From Hyphomicrobiales bacterium (GTDB taxonomy: Bacteria > Pseudomonadota > Alphaproteobacteria > Rhizobiales > Rhizobiaceae): a DNA stretch of 64,000 bases. Location of the stretch: contig UBPA01000016.1 in NCBI GenBank assembly GCA_900467185.1, forward strand, positions 34,574 to 98,573. The letters are read 5' to 3'. A program made the position numbers and the translations under genes. Shown in pieces: positions 33,954 to 42,351 of the stretch. The notes beneath the pieces are model-generated. The model did no database searches and was not told the DNA's origin. It was given only the letters and a program-made list of their open reading frames with translations. The stretch's first letter is position 1. Every line of letters starts with the position of its first letter.

Positions 33954-34333
33954 GCGGCGCGGTATTCGACGCCTCGGCTTTGCTTGCCATGGCGTTTGCC
34001 GAAGTTGGTGCGGAGCGCGCGAAGACCTACCTCTCAGGCGGTCGCGTTTCCGCCGTTAACTATTCGGAAGCGGCCGCCAAACTGATCGACAGGGGCTTGA
34101 GCGCCGAAGGCGCTTTCTTCCTGCTCGACCGCCTCGGCCTTACCGTCGTGCCCTTTGATGCTGAAAGCGCCTCGGCGGCGGCAAGGCTTCGTATTCAAAG
34201 CCGTTCCCTTGGCCTTTCCTTCGCCGACAGAGCCTGTCTCGCACTGGCGATCAAGGAAAATGCACGCGCCGTTACGGCCGACAAGGTCTGGTCTCGACTG
34301 GACCTGGCCTGCGACATCGTGCTGATCCGCTGA
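33950..34333 (+). CDS. vapC: VapC-like PIN-domain toxin
   Basis: 127 residues. The PIN-domain acidic cluster is complete: Asp7 (FDASALLA), Glu40 (NYSEAAAK), Asp93 (SFADRACLALA) and Asp111 (TADKVW). The family are Mg-dependent ribonucleases that cut tRNA or other RNA and are neutralised by the antitoxin. The first ATG overlaps the antitoxin stop by four bases. Base composition of the flanking promoter is A+T-rich compared with the neighbours, which suggests acquisition of the pair. Confidence 0.88.
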   Translation: MSGAVFDASALLAMAFAEVGAERAKTYLSGGRVSAVNYSEAAAKLIDRGLSAEGAFFLLDRLGLTVVPFDAESASAAARLRIQSRSLGLSFADRACLALAIKENARAVTADKVWSRLDLACDIVLIR

Positions 34334-34343
34334 CATCAACCCC

Positions 34344-34901
34344 CTACCGCAAGGCCTGCACATACCGCATCCCCGTCACCGGGCCGGGCGTGAAGTCCTG
34401 CTGCTCGTAGAACCGGTGCGCCTTGAGGTTGCCGGTGGCGGCGCTGACGGAGAGGTAGGTGCAGCCGGCGCGGCGCGCTTCCTCGCGGGCTTTGGCCACG
34501 AGATGGCGGCCGATGCCGGTGCCGCGATGCGCGTCGCGTACGAAGAGATGGTGCAGGTCCATGCCGCGCACGCCGAGCTGCGCCCTGTAGAGCGGCACGA
34601 GAATGGCGTAGCCGATCAGCGCGCCGGCGGCTTCGGCCACAAGCGCCGTGATCCACGGAACGGGGCCGAAGAGGTCGCACTCCAGCGTGTCCGCATCGAG
34701 CGGCGCGACATCGCCGTGATGGGCGGCAAGCTCGGTGATCATCTCGCAGAGCGTGGCGATATCGCTCGCCCGCGCGGAGCGGATCGTCACCAGCGGTGCC
34801 CGGCTGGGGGCAGCGGCGGGCATGTCCAGCGCGCCGCCGGCAAGCGGGGAGGCCGAAGGTTTGGCCAAGGGGGAGACAAGCGGAGAAGACAAGGTCGGCA
34901 T
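34344..34901 (-). CDS. GNAT-family acetyltransferase
   Basis: 185 residues from ATG 34901 with AGGAA seven bases upstream. IRSARASDIATLCEMITELA opens the domain; LHHLFVRDAHRGTGIGRHLV is the acetyl-CoA-binding motif A with the Arg/Gln-x-x-Gly-x-Gly loop, followed by NLKAHRFYEQQDF. The first 40 or so residues are Ser/Pro/Ala-rich and probably disordered. Acetyl acceptor unknown. It is convergent to the VapC gene with a ten-base gap. Confidence 0.88.
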   Translation of the reverse strand: MPTLSSPLVSPLAKPSASPLAGGALDMPAAAPSRAPLVTIRSARASDIATLCEMITELAAHHGDVAPLDADTLECDLFGPVPWITALVAEAAGALIGYAILVPLYRAQLGVRGMDLHHLFVRDAHRGTGIGRHLVAKAREEARRAGCTYLSVSAATGNLKAHRFYEQQDFTPGPVTGMRYVQALR

Positions 34902-35126
34902 CGAGGTTTCCTGAAGCTGATCCGCCCCAGGCACCGTCCAAAACAAAAGCCGCCTGGCGGCGGCTTGTTGAACGTGATCAGACAGCCGCATCTATGAATG
35001 CAGCGTAAAATACCAGCGGGCACGGGTTGCGGTCGTGATCATGAGCCATGCATGATCCCTTTTTAGGCGCATGTCAACCGGCCGGCCGGCGCCCGATCCA
35101 GGCGATACCGCGCCCGATCAGGGCGA

Positions 35127-35579
35127 TCATGACCGCCCCGGCACCAGCCTGTCCTCCAGCGGCTGCGCATGGTCGCCGTCGCACAGCCCATGGTCGGAGA
35201 GCGCGCGGATGACGTAGCAATCCTCCACCGTATGGCCGGCGCAGTGGGAGACGATCCGCTCCAGCTCGTGCTCCAGCCGCTGCAGCTGGGCGATCTTCGC
35301 CCGCACGGCGGACAGGTGCTCGACCGCGATCGCGTCCGCACGGGCGCACGGCTTTTCCGGGTGGTCGCTGAGGTCGATCAGGTCGCGGATCGCCTCGATC
35401 GACAGGCCGAGATCGCGCCCGTGGCGGATGAAGGCGAGACGGTCGAGCGCCCGCTTCTCATAGCGCCGCTGGTTGCCCTCCGTCCGCTCCGCCGGCGCGA
35501 TCAACCCCGCCTGCTCGTAATAGCGAATGGTCGGCACCTTCACGCCGGTGCGCCGCGACAGATCGCCGATCGAATACAT
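35127..35579 (-). CDS. MerR-family heavy-metal regulator (CadR/PbrR type)
   Basis: 150 residues from ATG 35579. The HTH reads IGDLSRRTGVKVPTIRYYEQAGLIAPAERT; then a long dimerisation helix and metal site cysteines at 78, 113 and 121, plus Cys133, spaced as in CadR, PbrR and ZntR regulators of cadmium, lead or zinc. It should twist the promoter of a metal efflux gene. No such gene is adjacent, which is unusual: the target may be elsewhere. An 18-codon open frame overlaps its stop (see findings). Confidence 0.87.
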   Translation of the reverse strand: MYSIGDLSRRTGVKVPTIRYYEQAGLIAPAERTEGNQRRYEKRALDRLAFIRHGRDLGLSIEAIRDLIDLSDHPEKPCARADAIAVEHLSAVRAKIAQLQRLEHELERIVSHCAGHTVEDCYVIRALSDHGLCDGDHAQPLEDRLVPGRS

Positions 35580-35717
35580 GGGCTGTTCTCCGTGCGGCAG
35601 GTGAGGGCCGCTTGGTCTCAGAGATAAGCGACCGGAGGCCGGCTTTCCAGCCTTGGGCGCCACCCTCCGCACAGAGGACACGGTGCCCGGTCAGCCATCG
35701 GCAACGTTCCGATCCAT

Positions 35718-36179
35718 CTACTCCAGAACAGGCAGTGCCAGACTGTGCTTGATGGTCTTCAGAGCGATGATGCTCTTGTACTTGCGCACCAGTGCTTGCT
35801 GCTCGGTCATCAGCCGCTCGATGAAGGCATTGTATTCGTCGAGGTCGCGCACGGCGACGAGGAGGACGTAGTCCATGTCGCCGGTCACATACCAGCAGGA
35901 TTGAATTTCCGGTGCGCGGTCGAGCCATCGCTGAAACTGGTCCAGCGTGTGGCGATGCTCGTTCTGGATCTCCAGTTCCACCAGGATCGACAGGGGGCGG
36001 CCGACCGCCTTCGGATTGACGACGGCGACGAGTTTTTCGATGATGCCGTCCTGCTTGAGCTTGGTGATGCGGCGTTCGACGGCGGAGGTCGAGAGATGGA
36101 CCCTGTCCGCAAGCGTCTTGCCGGGAACGTCGGCATTTTCCTGAAGCGCCGCCAGCAGTGTTCTGTCCACATCATCCAT
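35718..36179 (-). CDS. Lrp/AsnC-family regulator
   Basis: 153 residues. N-terminal HTH (MDDVDRTLLAALQENADVPG, then ADRVHLSTSAVERRITKL) and the C-terminal RAM ligand-sensing domain (YVTGDMDYVLLVAVRDLDEYNAF) are both clear. It is divergent from a PLP-dependent amino acid lyase across about 90 bases and probably controls it in response to an amino acid, the common arrangement in rhizobia. ATG 36179. Confidence 0.93.
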   Translation of the reverse strand: MDDVDRTLLAALQENADVPGKTLADRVHLSTSAVERRITKLKQDGIIEKLVAVVNPKAVGRPLSILVELEIQNEHRHTLDQFQRWLDRAPEIQSCWYVTGDMDYVLLVAVRDLDEYNAFIERLMTEQQALVRKYKSIIALKTIKHSLALPVLE

Positions 36180-36268
36180 GGCGTCAAATCTCCTTCAGAA
36201 GCGGAAAATCGGCTTGTAGTATATGACGATCGCGGATCTGCCGCGCGGCGAGCCTTTATCATGAGTCC

Positions 36269-37215
36269 ATGACAAAACAACCAAAACTCTCCCATCACAA
36301 TATCAGCACGGCCCGGCAGATCATCGATCCGGTCTTCCTGCAAAGCCCTGTCCTGAGCTGCGGCACGCTCGGCCTGTCGCTTTTCGCCAAGGATGAAACC
36401 GACAATCCGATCCGCAGCTTCAAGGGCCGCGGCACGGGCTATTTTCTCTCACAAGCCAGCCAAGGCGAAGGTCCCCTCGTCACGGCCTCTGCCGGGAATT
36501 TCGGGCAGGGCTTGCCTACAATGCCGTGCGGCGCGGGCGATCCCTGACCGTGTTTGCCAGCGTCAACGCCAATCCCCTGAAGATCGATGCCATGCGCCGG
36601 CTGGGTGCAGAGGTCGTTCTGGCAGGAGACGATTTTGATGCCGCGAAGGCTGAGGCACGGCAGCATGCGGAGGAACGCGGTCTGTCCTTCGTCGAGGACG
36701 GCGCGAGCGCGGCGATCGCGGAAGGGGCCGGCACGATGGCGGCGGAGCTGACGGAGGAGGTCGGAGCGCTCGATGCGGTCTTCATTCCCCTGGGGAACGG
36801 CGCGCTGGCGGCTGGCGTCGGGTGCTGGTTCAAGGCGCAATCACCAAAAACCCGCGTCATCGCCGTCGCAGCAACAGGTGCGCCTTGCATGGCCCTGTCC
36901 CATAAAGCGGGCAGGGCGATCTCGACGTCGGAGAGCGATACGATCGCGGACGGGATCGCCGTGCGCATCCCCGTGCCGGCGGCTGTCGACTGGCTGCAGG
37001 ACACGATCGACGAGGTCGTTCTGATCGATGATGATCGGATCGTGGAGGCGATGCGGTTCGCGCATCGGACCTGGGGACGCCTTGTCGAGCCGGCCGGCGC
37101 GGCGGGGCTGGCGGCGATCCTGACGCAAGCCTCCGCGCTGGAAGGTCGCCGCGTCGCAACGATGCTCTGCGGCGGCAATCTCACCGAACAGCAGATCGCG
37201 CAGTGGCTGTCTTGA
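36269..37215 (+). pseudogene. PLP-dependent lyase (threonine dehydratase-like), broken by a one-base deletion
   Basis: The N-terminal part (36269-36514 in frame 1) carries the PLP lysine in RSFKGRGTGYF; the C-terminal part continues in another frame from about 36515 to 37215 (SLTVFASVNANPLKIDAMRR, IPLGNGALAAGVG). Inserting one G in a run after position 36514 (CTTG-CC) restores GQGLAYNAVRRG, the normal family sequence, so a single base is missing. The family deaminates serine or threonine, or racemises amino acids, with PLP. It is divergent from the Lrp regulator. True inactivation or a sequencing error cannot be separated here. Confidence 0.9.
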
Positions 37216-37248
37216 CCGGTGCCGTCGGCCATCGTGCCTCACCCCACG

Positions 37249-37283
37249 AAAAAGCCCGGCGCGCTTTCGCGGCCGGGCTTTTT
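37249..37283. terminator. Bidirectional terminator between the lyase and gcd
   Basis: AAAAAGCCCGGC and GCCGGGCTTTTT are perfect reverse complements around an 11-base loop, with A and T runs on both sides, serving both convergent genes. Confidence 0.9.
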
Positions 37284-37303
37284 CGTCTTGCATTCCGCTA
37301 CCC

Positions 37304-39628
37304 TTACTTCGGCAGCGTATAGGCGATGATGTAGTCGCCCGGCTTGGTGCCGACCGAGCCATGGCCGCCGGCGACGATGACGACGTATTGGGTGCCGTCA
37401 TCCGTGCTGTAGGTCATGGGGGTGGACTGGCCGCCGGCGGGCAGGCGGCCGCGCCAGAGTTCGCGGCCGGTCGTGAGGTCATAGGCGCGCAGATAGTTGT
37501 CGACGGCGGCACCGAGGAAGGCGACGCCGCCCTTGGTGATCATCGGGCCGCCGATGCCGGGCACGCCGACCTTGAAGGGCAGAGGCAGCGGCGTCATGTC
37601 GTAGACGGTGCCGTTGCGGTGCTTGTAGGCGATCGCGCCGGTCTTCAGGTCCACGCCGGCGACATAGCCCCAGGGCGGCGCCTGGCAGGGAATGCCGAGC
37701 GGCCCGAGGAACGGCCCCATCAGCACGCCATAGGGCGCGCCGTCATTGCGGTTCAGGCCCTGTTCGCTGCCCTTCTGGTCCTGACCCTTCGGCGGGATCT
37801 GGTCGCGCGGCACGAGCTGCGAGGTGAAAGCGAGATAGGTCGGCATGCCGAACATCAGCTGCTTTTCCGGATCGACCGCAACGGAACCCCAGTTGAAGGT
37901 GCCGAAATTGCCGGGATAGATCAGCGAGCCCTCAAGCGACGGCGGGGTGTAGCGGCCGTCATATTTCAGCCGCTCGAAGGCGATGCGGCAGGCGAGCTGG
38001 TCGAACATGCTGACGCCCCACATATTCTTGTCCGTCAGCGGCGGCGGCGAGAAGGTAAGGTCGGAGATCGGCTGCGTCGGCGAGGTGAAGTCTTCCGGAA
38101 TGGCGCCGGTCGGCGCCGGGATTTCCTTCACGGGGATGATCGGCTCGCCGGTGCGCCGGTCGAGCACGTAGAGATCGCCCTGCTTGGTCGGGCCGACGAG
38201 CGCCGGGCGGCCGTCGATGTCGAGCAGTAGGGGCTGGGCGGGAACGTCCATGTCCCAGAGGTCGTGGTGCACGGTCTGACGCACCCAGCGCAGCTGCCCC
38301 GAATTGATGTCGAGCGCGACGATGGAGGAGGAGAACCGCTCCACATTCTCGCTGCGGCCCATGCCGAGCTGGTCGGGCACCTGGTTGCCGAGCGGGATAT
38401 AGACGAGGCCGAGGGCTTCGTCATAGGAAAATACCGACCAGCTGTTGGGCGAATTGGTCGTATAGGTCTGGCCTTCCGGCAGCGGCGTGGTCACGTCCGG
38501 ATTGCCGCTGTCCCAGTTCCACACGAGGGCGCCGGTGTTGACGTCGAAGGCGCGGATGACGCCCGACTGCGACTGCGTCGAGTAGTTGTCGTTGACGGCG
38601 CCGCCGATGATGATCTTGTTGCCGGTGATGACGGGCGGCGAGGTGGAGTAGTAGTAACCGGCCGGCTGGTAGCGCATGCCCTGTTCCAGGCGCAGCGTGC
38701 CCTGCTCGGCAAAGCCGGTGCAGACCTGGCCAGTCTGCGCATCCAGCGCAATCAGGCGGGCATCCGAGGTCGGCAGGTAGACGCGGGTGGCGCAGGCGCT
38801 TCCCGGTGCGGCCGCCGCATCCGCGTAGTAGGTGACGCCGCGGCAAGTCTGGTGCTGCCGGTCGGCATTCATGCCGGAATTGCTGTCGAACTTCCACTTT
38901 TCCTTGCCGGTGGCGGCATCGATGGCGATCGCCCAGTTGTGCGGCGTGCAGACATAGAGCGTGTCGCCGATCTTGAGCGGCGTCACCTGATAGGTGGTCT
39001 CGCCCACATCCTCCGGCAGCTTCACGTCGCCCGTCTGGTAGCGCCAGACTTCCTTGAGATCGGAGACGTTGGCCGTGGTGATCTGCGTCAGCGGCGAATA
39101 GCGCTGGCCATATTGCGTGCGGCCATACTGGTGCCACTCGCCATCCGGCACATTGCCGCCAAGCGCGGGCGTGGCATTGGCGACCGTGGTCGGCAGCGCG
39201 CCGGCCATGTCGAGCGGGTCCTGCGTCATCGAATAGAGCGCGACCGCGATGGAGAGCACGACGGCGATGCCGAGCGGCCAGCCGCTGGCGCGATAGACAT
39301 GGCCCGTCGGGCTCGTGAAGCCGAGCGGCTTGCGCACCGAGGGCAGGAGGAGCCAGAGCCCGAGCAGGATGACGACGCCGCCACGGGGGCCGAGCTGCCA
39401 CCAGTCGAAGCCGACCTCCCAGAGCGCCCAGCCGAGCGTGGCGACGATGAACACCGCATAGACGGTGAGCGCCGACGACCGGTGGCGCGAAAGAAGGATG
39501 GCCGTTGCGAGAAAGGCGAGACCCGCCAGCACATAGTACCAGCTGCCGCCGAGAACGGCGAGCCAGGCCCCGAAGCCGGCAAGCCCCAGTCCTATCAGCG
39601 CAAAAAGGACAGACGTAAAGATGATCAT
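37304..39628 (-). CDS. gcd: PQQ-dependent membrane-bound glucose dehydrogenase
   Basis: 774 residues from ATG 39628 with AGGAG ten bases upstream. The first ~130 residues hold about five membrane helices; the rest is an eight-bladed PQQ propeller (repeats such as YVCTPHNWAIAIDAATGKEKW and VFSYDEALGLVYIPLGNQ), with HDLWDMD and GVPGIGGPMIT near the active site. It oxidises glucose to gluconolactone in the periplasm and passes electrons to ubiquinone. Length and membrane plan match Gcd. PQQ synthesis genes are not in this window. Confidence 0.93.
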   Translation of the reverse strand: MIIFTSVLFALIGLGLAGFGAWLAVLGGSWYYVLAGLAFLATAILLSRHRSSALTVYAVFIVATLGWALWEVGFDWWQLGPRGGVVILLGLWLLLPSVRKPLGFTSPTGHVYRASGWPLGIAVVLSIAVALYSMTQDPLDMAGALPTTVANATPALGGNVPDGEWHQYGRTQYGQRYSPLTQITTANVSDLKEVWRYQTGDVKLPEDVGETTYQVTPLKIGDTLYVCTPHNWAIAIDAATGKEKWKFDSNSGMNADRQHQTCRGVTYYADAAAAPGSACATRVYLPTSDARLIALDAQTGQVCTGFAEQGTLRLEQGMRYQPAGYYYSTSPPVITGNKIIIGGAVNDNYSTQSQSGVIRAFDVNTGALVWNWDSGNPDVTTPLPEGQTYTTNSPNSWSVFSYDEALGLVYIPLGNQVPDQLGMGRSENVERFSSSIVALDINSGQLRWVRQTVHHDLWDMDVPAQPLLLDIDGRPALVGPTKQGDLYVLDRRTGEPIIPVKEIPAPTGAIPEDFTSPTQPISDLTFSPPPLTDKNMWGVSMFDQLACRIAFERLKYDGRYTPPSLEGSLIYPGNFGTFNWGSVAVDPEKQLMFGMPTYLAFTSQLVPRDQIPPKGQDQKGSEQGLNRNDGAPYGVLMGPFLGPLGIPCQAPPWGYVAGVDLKTGAIAYKHRNGTVYDMTPLPLPFKVGVPGIGGPMITKGGVAFLGAAVDNYLRAYDLTTGRELWRGRLPAGGQSTPMTYSTDDGTQYVVIVAGGHGSVGTKPGDYIIAYTLPK

Positions 39629-39924
39629 GGAAGGGACTCCTGGCGCCGCGATGTGCGCCCCGTCAATATCGACATCGAAGCGCCGCGCGTCCCGTCTGAC
39701 GCGGTGAGGTCGTTCCGACACAGTGCAGATGCCGCATCATTCGCACCTCAACCGCTACCGGTTCGGGGAATGGTGCAGCCGGAGCCGGAAGAAGATCCGG
39801 GCCCCGTTATGGCGAAATTAGGGCAGGCCTGTCGCGGGTCAATGCCGCAATGCACAATCGGTGGCGGGAGGAGTTGTGTGTACGATCATTTGGCAGGGTA
39901 GATGCGGGTAATGACAAACATCGT

Positions 39925-40428
39925 TCAAGGCTTCCGTGGCTTGATGCCCGCTTTTACGGCCTTCATCAGCACATGCCGCTTTTTTGCCGCTTCGAGTTCT
40001 AAGCGGCCGGTTGCTGCGGCTTCCTCCGCCGCCAGGTGTGCGTGATAGGCTGCGACCTTTGCTTCATGAAGCCGCACGAGCAGCGTTCCCGGCGGATCGG
40101 TCTGAAAATGCCGGTGATCGCTGATTTCGAGCAGTGTAACATGCGCTTCGAACTGCAAAAGGAACAGAAGCTCGTTCGAACCTTGCGAACCGAGATGCAG
40201 ATGCATGATGCCCTCGCGCCGAAGAAGAGCATCGTCTGTCGTATCGATGTCACGGCGGTAAGCCCATTTCGGAAGCGGCGTGCCGTTCTGTATCGCAATG
40301 AAAATATCGAGAAAGGGCTCCTCGAGATGCGGTTTTCTCTTGAAGTAAAGGTCTCGTCGGAAATACGGCGATAGGACGATTTTCAGAGGTTTGGCGGCAA
40401 TTCGCGAATCTGTTTTCGCTTTCAGCAT
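39925..40428 (-). CDS. Hypothetical protein, possible toxin-like partner
   Basis: 167 residues of unknown function. The middle reads HLHLGSQGSNELLFLLQFEA and VTLLEISDHRHF, which suggests a compact beta-rich fold, and the C-terminal quarter is Ala/Glu/Lys-rich and helical. It starts at ATG 40428, with only a weak ribosome binding site, 42 bases after a 50-codon gene on the same strand. Size order (small gene first, larger second) and compactness resemble toxin-antitoxin pairs, but no known toxin motif is seen. Confidence 0.72.
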   Translation of the reverse strand: MLKAKTDSRIAAKPLKIVLSPYFRRDLYFKRKPHLEEPFLDIFIAIQNGTPLPKWAYRRDIDTTDDALLRREGIMHLHLGSQGSNELLFLLQFEAHVTLLEISDHRHFQTDPPGTLLVRLHEAKVAAYHAHLAAEEAAATGRLELEAAKKRHVLMKAVKAGIKPRKP

Positions 40429-40470
40429 CCCAACGTCATTTTAAGAACCCGGATAGGCCGGCGCGTCAGA

Positions 40471-40623
40471 TCATGTCTTGAAAAAGAATGCGCGTGCTTC
40501 GTCGCGCGTCATCACCGGAAGCGCGTCGCCCTGTTCCCTCTTCGCATCGGCGGCGATGCGGGTGAGGCGATCGATGTGTGTTTCCTGAGCCTCGGCGGGC
40601 TTCGGCAGCGTTTTGACGGCCAT
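40471..40623 (-). CDS. 50-residue protein, possible antitoxin-like partner
   Basis: A 50-codon gene from ATG 40623 with GAGGTG seven bases upstream. The product begins AVKTLPKPAEAQETHIDRLT, continues through a charged helix, and ends DEARAFFFKT. Composition is that of a small soluble helical protein. It is immediately upstream of the 167-residue gene on the same strand, and both are flanked by unrelated genes (gcd and selO). An antitoxin role is inference from gene order. Confidence 0.68.
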   Translation of the reverse strand: MAVKTLPKPAEAQETHIDRLTRIAADAKREQGDALPVMTRDEARAFFFKT

Positions 40624-40690
40624 TTCAGCACCTCATATCAGCATGATTGCATAGCAGATCATGGCTTTCACGGCAAGAGTCTCGCAACCC

Positions 40691-42193
40691 TCACGTCCCG
40701 CAGAACGTCCGCAACACCTCCTCGCCCGGCGCCGGAGGCTCGGCGAAGGCGGCCATCTCGGGCTGGTCGTCATAGGGGCGGGCGAGCACGCGGATGAGGG
40801 CGTCGAACGGCGAGAAATCCGCATTCGTCTGGGCTGCGGCGATCGCCTGCTCGATCCGGTGGTTGCGGGGGATGAAGGCGGGGTTCACAGTGCGCATGGC
40901 GGCGGCGGTGTCTTCGGCGCTCCGCCCCTCGGCCTCCACGCGGCGGCGCCAGCGGTCGAGCCAGAGGCTGGTGCTGGCGGGGTTGCGGAACAAGGCGGTG
41001 AATGCGGTTTCCGTCGAAGGGTCGGCGGCGAGATCGGCGAGGCGCCGGAAGGTGAGCGTGAAATCCGCCTCTTCCTGATGCATATGCGTCAACAGGTCCT
41101 GCACGAGATCGAGATCGCCATCCTCCGTTGTCGACAGGCCGAGCTTGGCGCACATGGCGGCCAGCCAGTGGTGCTGGAAGCGCTCGCCATAGGCCTTCAG
41201 CACGCCGTTGGCGGCAGTCACGGCGGCTTCCTCGTCCGGGGCGAGCAGCGGCAGCAGCGTTTCGGCCAGACGCGCGAGGTTCCACTGCCCGATGCCGGGC
41301 TGGGCGGCATAGGCATAGCGGCCGTTGCGGTCGATGGAGGAAAAGACCTTGGCCGGATCATAGGCGTCAAGAAAGGCGCAGGGGCCGAAATCGATGGTCT
41401 CGCCGGAAATCGCGACATTGTCGGTGTTCATCACGCCATGGATGAAGCCGATGGAGAGCCAGCGCGCGATCAGCGACGCCTGCCGGTCGGCAAAGGCGGA
41501 GAGGAAGGCGAGATAGGGCTGCGGGTCGTTCGCCAGTTCGGGATAGTGCCGCGCGATGGCGTGGTCGGCGAGCGCCTTGACGCCGGCCCGGTCGTCGCGC
41601 GCGGCGTGGAACTGGAACGTACCCACCCTGATATGGCTGGCCGCCACCCGCGTCAGCACCGCGCCGGGCTGCACCGTCTCGCGGTAGACGGGTTCGCCGG
41701 TGACGACGGCGGCGAGCGCCCGCGTGGTCGGCAGGCCGAGCGTCTGCATCGCCTCGCTGACGATATATTCGCGCAGCACGGGCCCAAGCGCCGCGCGCCC
41801 GTCGCCCCGCCGCGAATAGGGCGTGGGGCCGGCACCCTTCAGCTGAATATCGCGGCGGCGGCCTTTGCGGTCCACCACCTCTCCCAGAAGAATAGCCCGG
41901 CCATCGCCAAGCTGCGGGTTGAACCCGCCGAACTGGTGACCGGAATAGGCCATGGCCAGCGGCTCGGAGCCGGGAAGGATGGTGTTGCCGGAAAAGATGG
42001 CCGCACCGTCGGCCTCCAGCCGCGCGATATCGAGCCCCAGTTCTTCCGCCAATTCCCGGTTGAAGCGGATCAGCACCGGCGCCTCCACCGGCGTCGGATC
42101 GACGCGCGAGAAGAAGCTCTCCGGCAGCCGGGCATAGCTGTTGTCGAAGGGGATGGGCGGCGTCTGCGCCTGCGTCCTGCTCGTCGCCTCCAT
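40691..42193 (-). CDS. selO: SelO (YdiU) protein adenylyltransferase
   Basis: 500 residues. Pseudokinase motifs of the family are clear: LAMAYSGHQFGGFNPQLGDG, LKGAGPTPYSRRGDGRAAL, HGVMNTDN and the DFG-like TIDFGPCAFLD. SelO transfers AMP to Ser, Thr or Tyr of redox proteins. The C-terminus ends Arg-Thr-Phe-Cys-Gly-Thr, so the third residue from the end is cysteine, where the human enzyme has selenocysteine. ATG 42193 has GGAG upstream. Divergence from neighbours is simple; it appears monocistronic. Confidence 0.95.
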   Translation of the reverse strand: MEATSRTQAQTPPIPFDNSYARLPESFFSRVDPTPVEAPVLIRFNRELAEELGLDIARLEADGAAIFSGNTILPGSEPLAMAYSGHQFGGFNPQLGDGRAILLGEVVDRKGRRRDIQLKGAGPTPYSRRGDGRAALGPVLREYIVSEAMQTLGLPTTRALAAVVTGEPVYRETVQPGAVLTRVAASHIRVGTFQFHAARDDRAGVKALADHAIARHYPELANDPQPYLAFLSAFADRQASLIARWLSIGFIHGVMNTDNVAISGETIDFGPCAFLDAYDPAKVFSSIDRNGRYAYAAQPGIGQWNLARLAETLLPLLAPDEEAAVTAANGVLKAYGERFQHHWLAAMCAKLGLSTTEDGDLDLVQDLLTHMHQEEADFTLTFRRLADLAADPSTETAFTALFRNPASTSLWLDRWRRRVEAEGRSAEDTAAAMRTVNPAFIPRNHRIEQAIAAAQTNADFSPFDALIRVLARPYDDQPEMAAFAEPPAPGEEVLRTFCGT

Positions 42194-42351
42194 GATCGTC
42201 TCCGCTCCGTGCCTTGTCCGTAATTCGTCGGTCCGGTCGGAAGACCGGTGTCGTCAATGTTAGATAGGGTGGGCGGTCTCGGCATGAAAGGGTGACCAGG
42301 CGTCCCGCACCGGCGGTGGTTCGCGACAGTCTTTGTCTGGAGAGACCCGCC

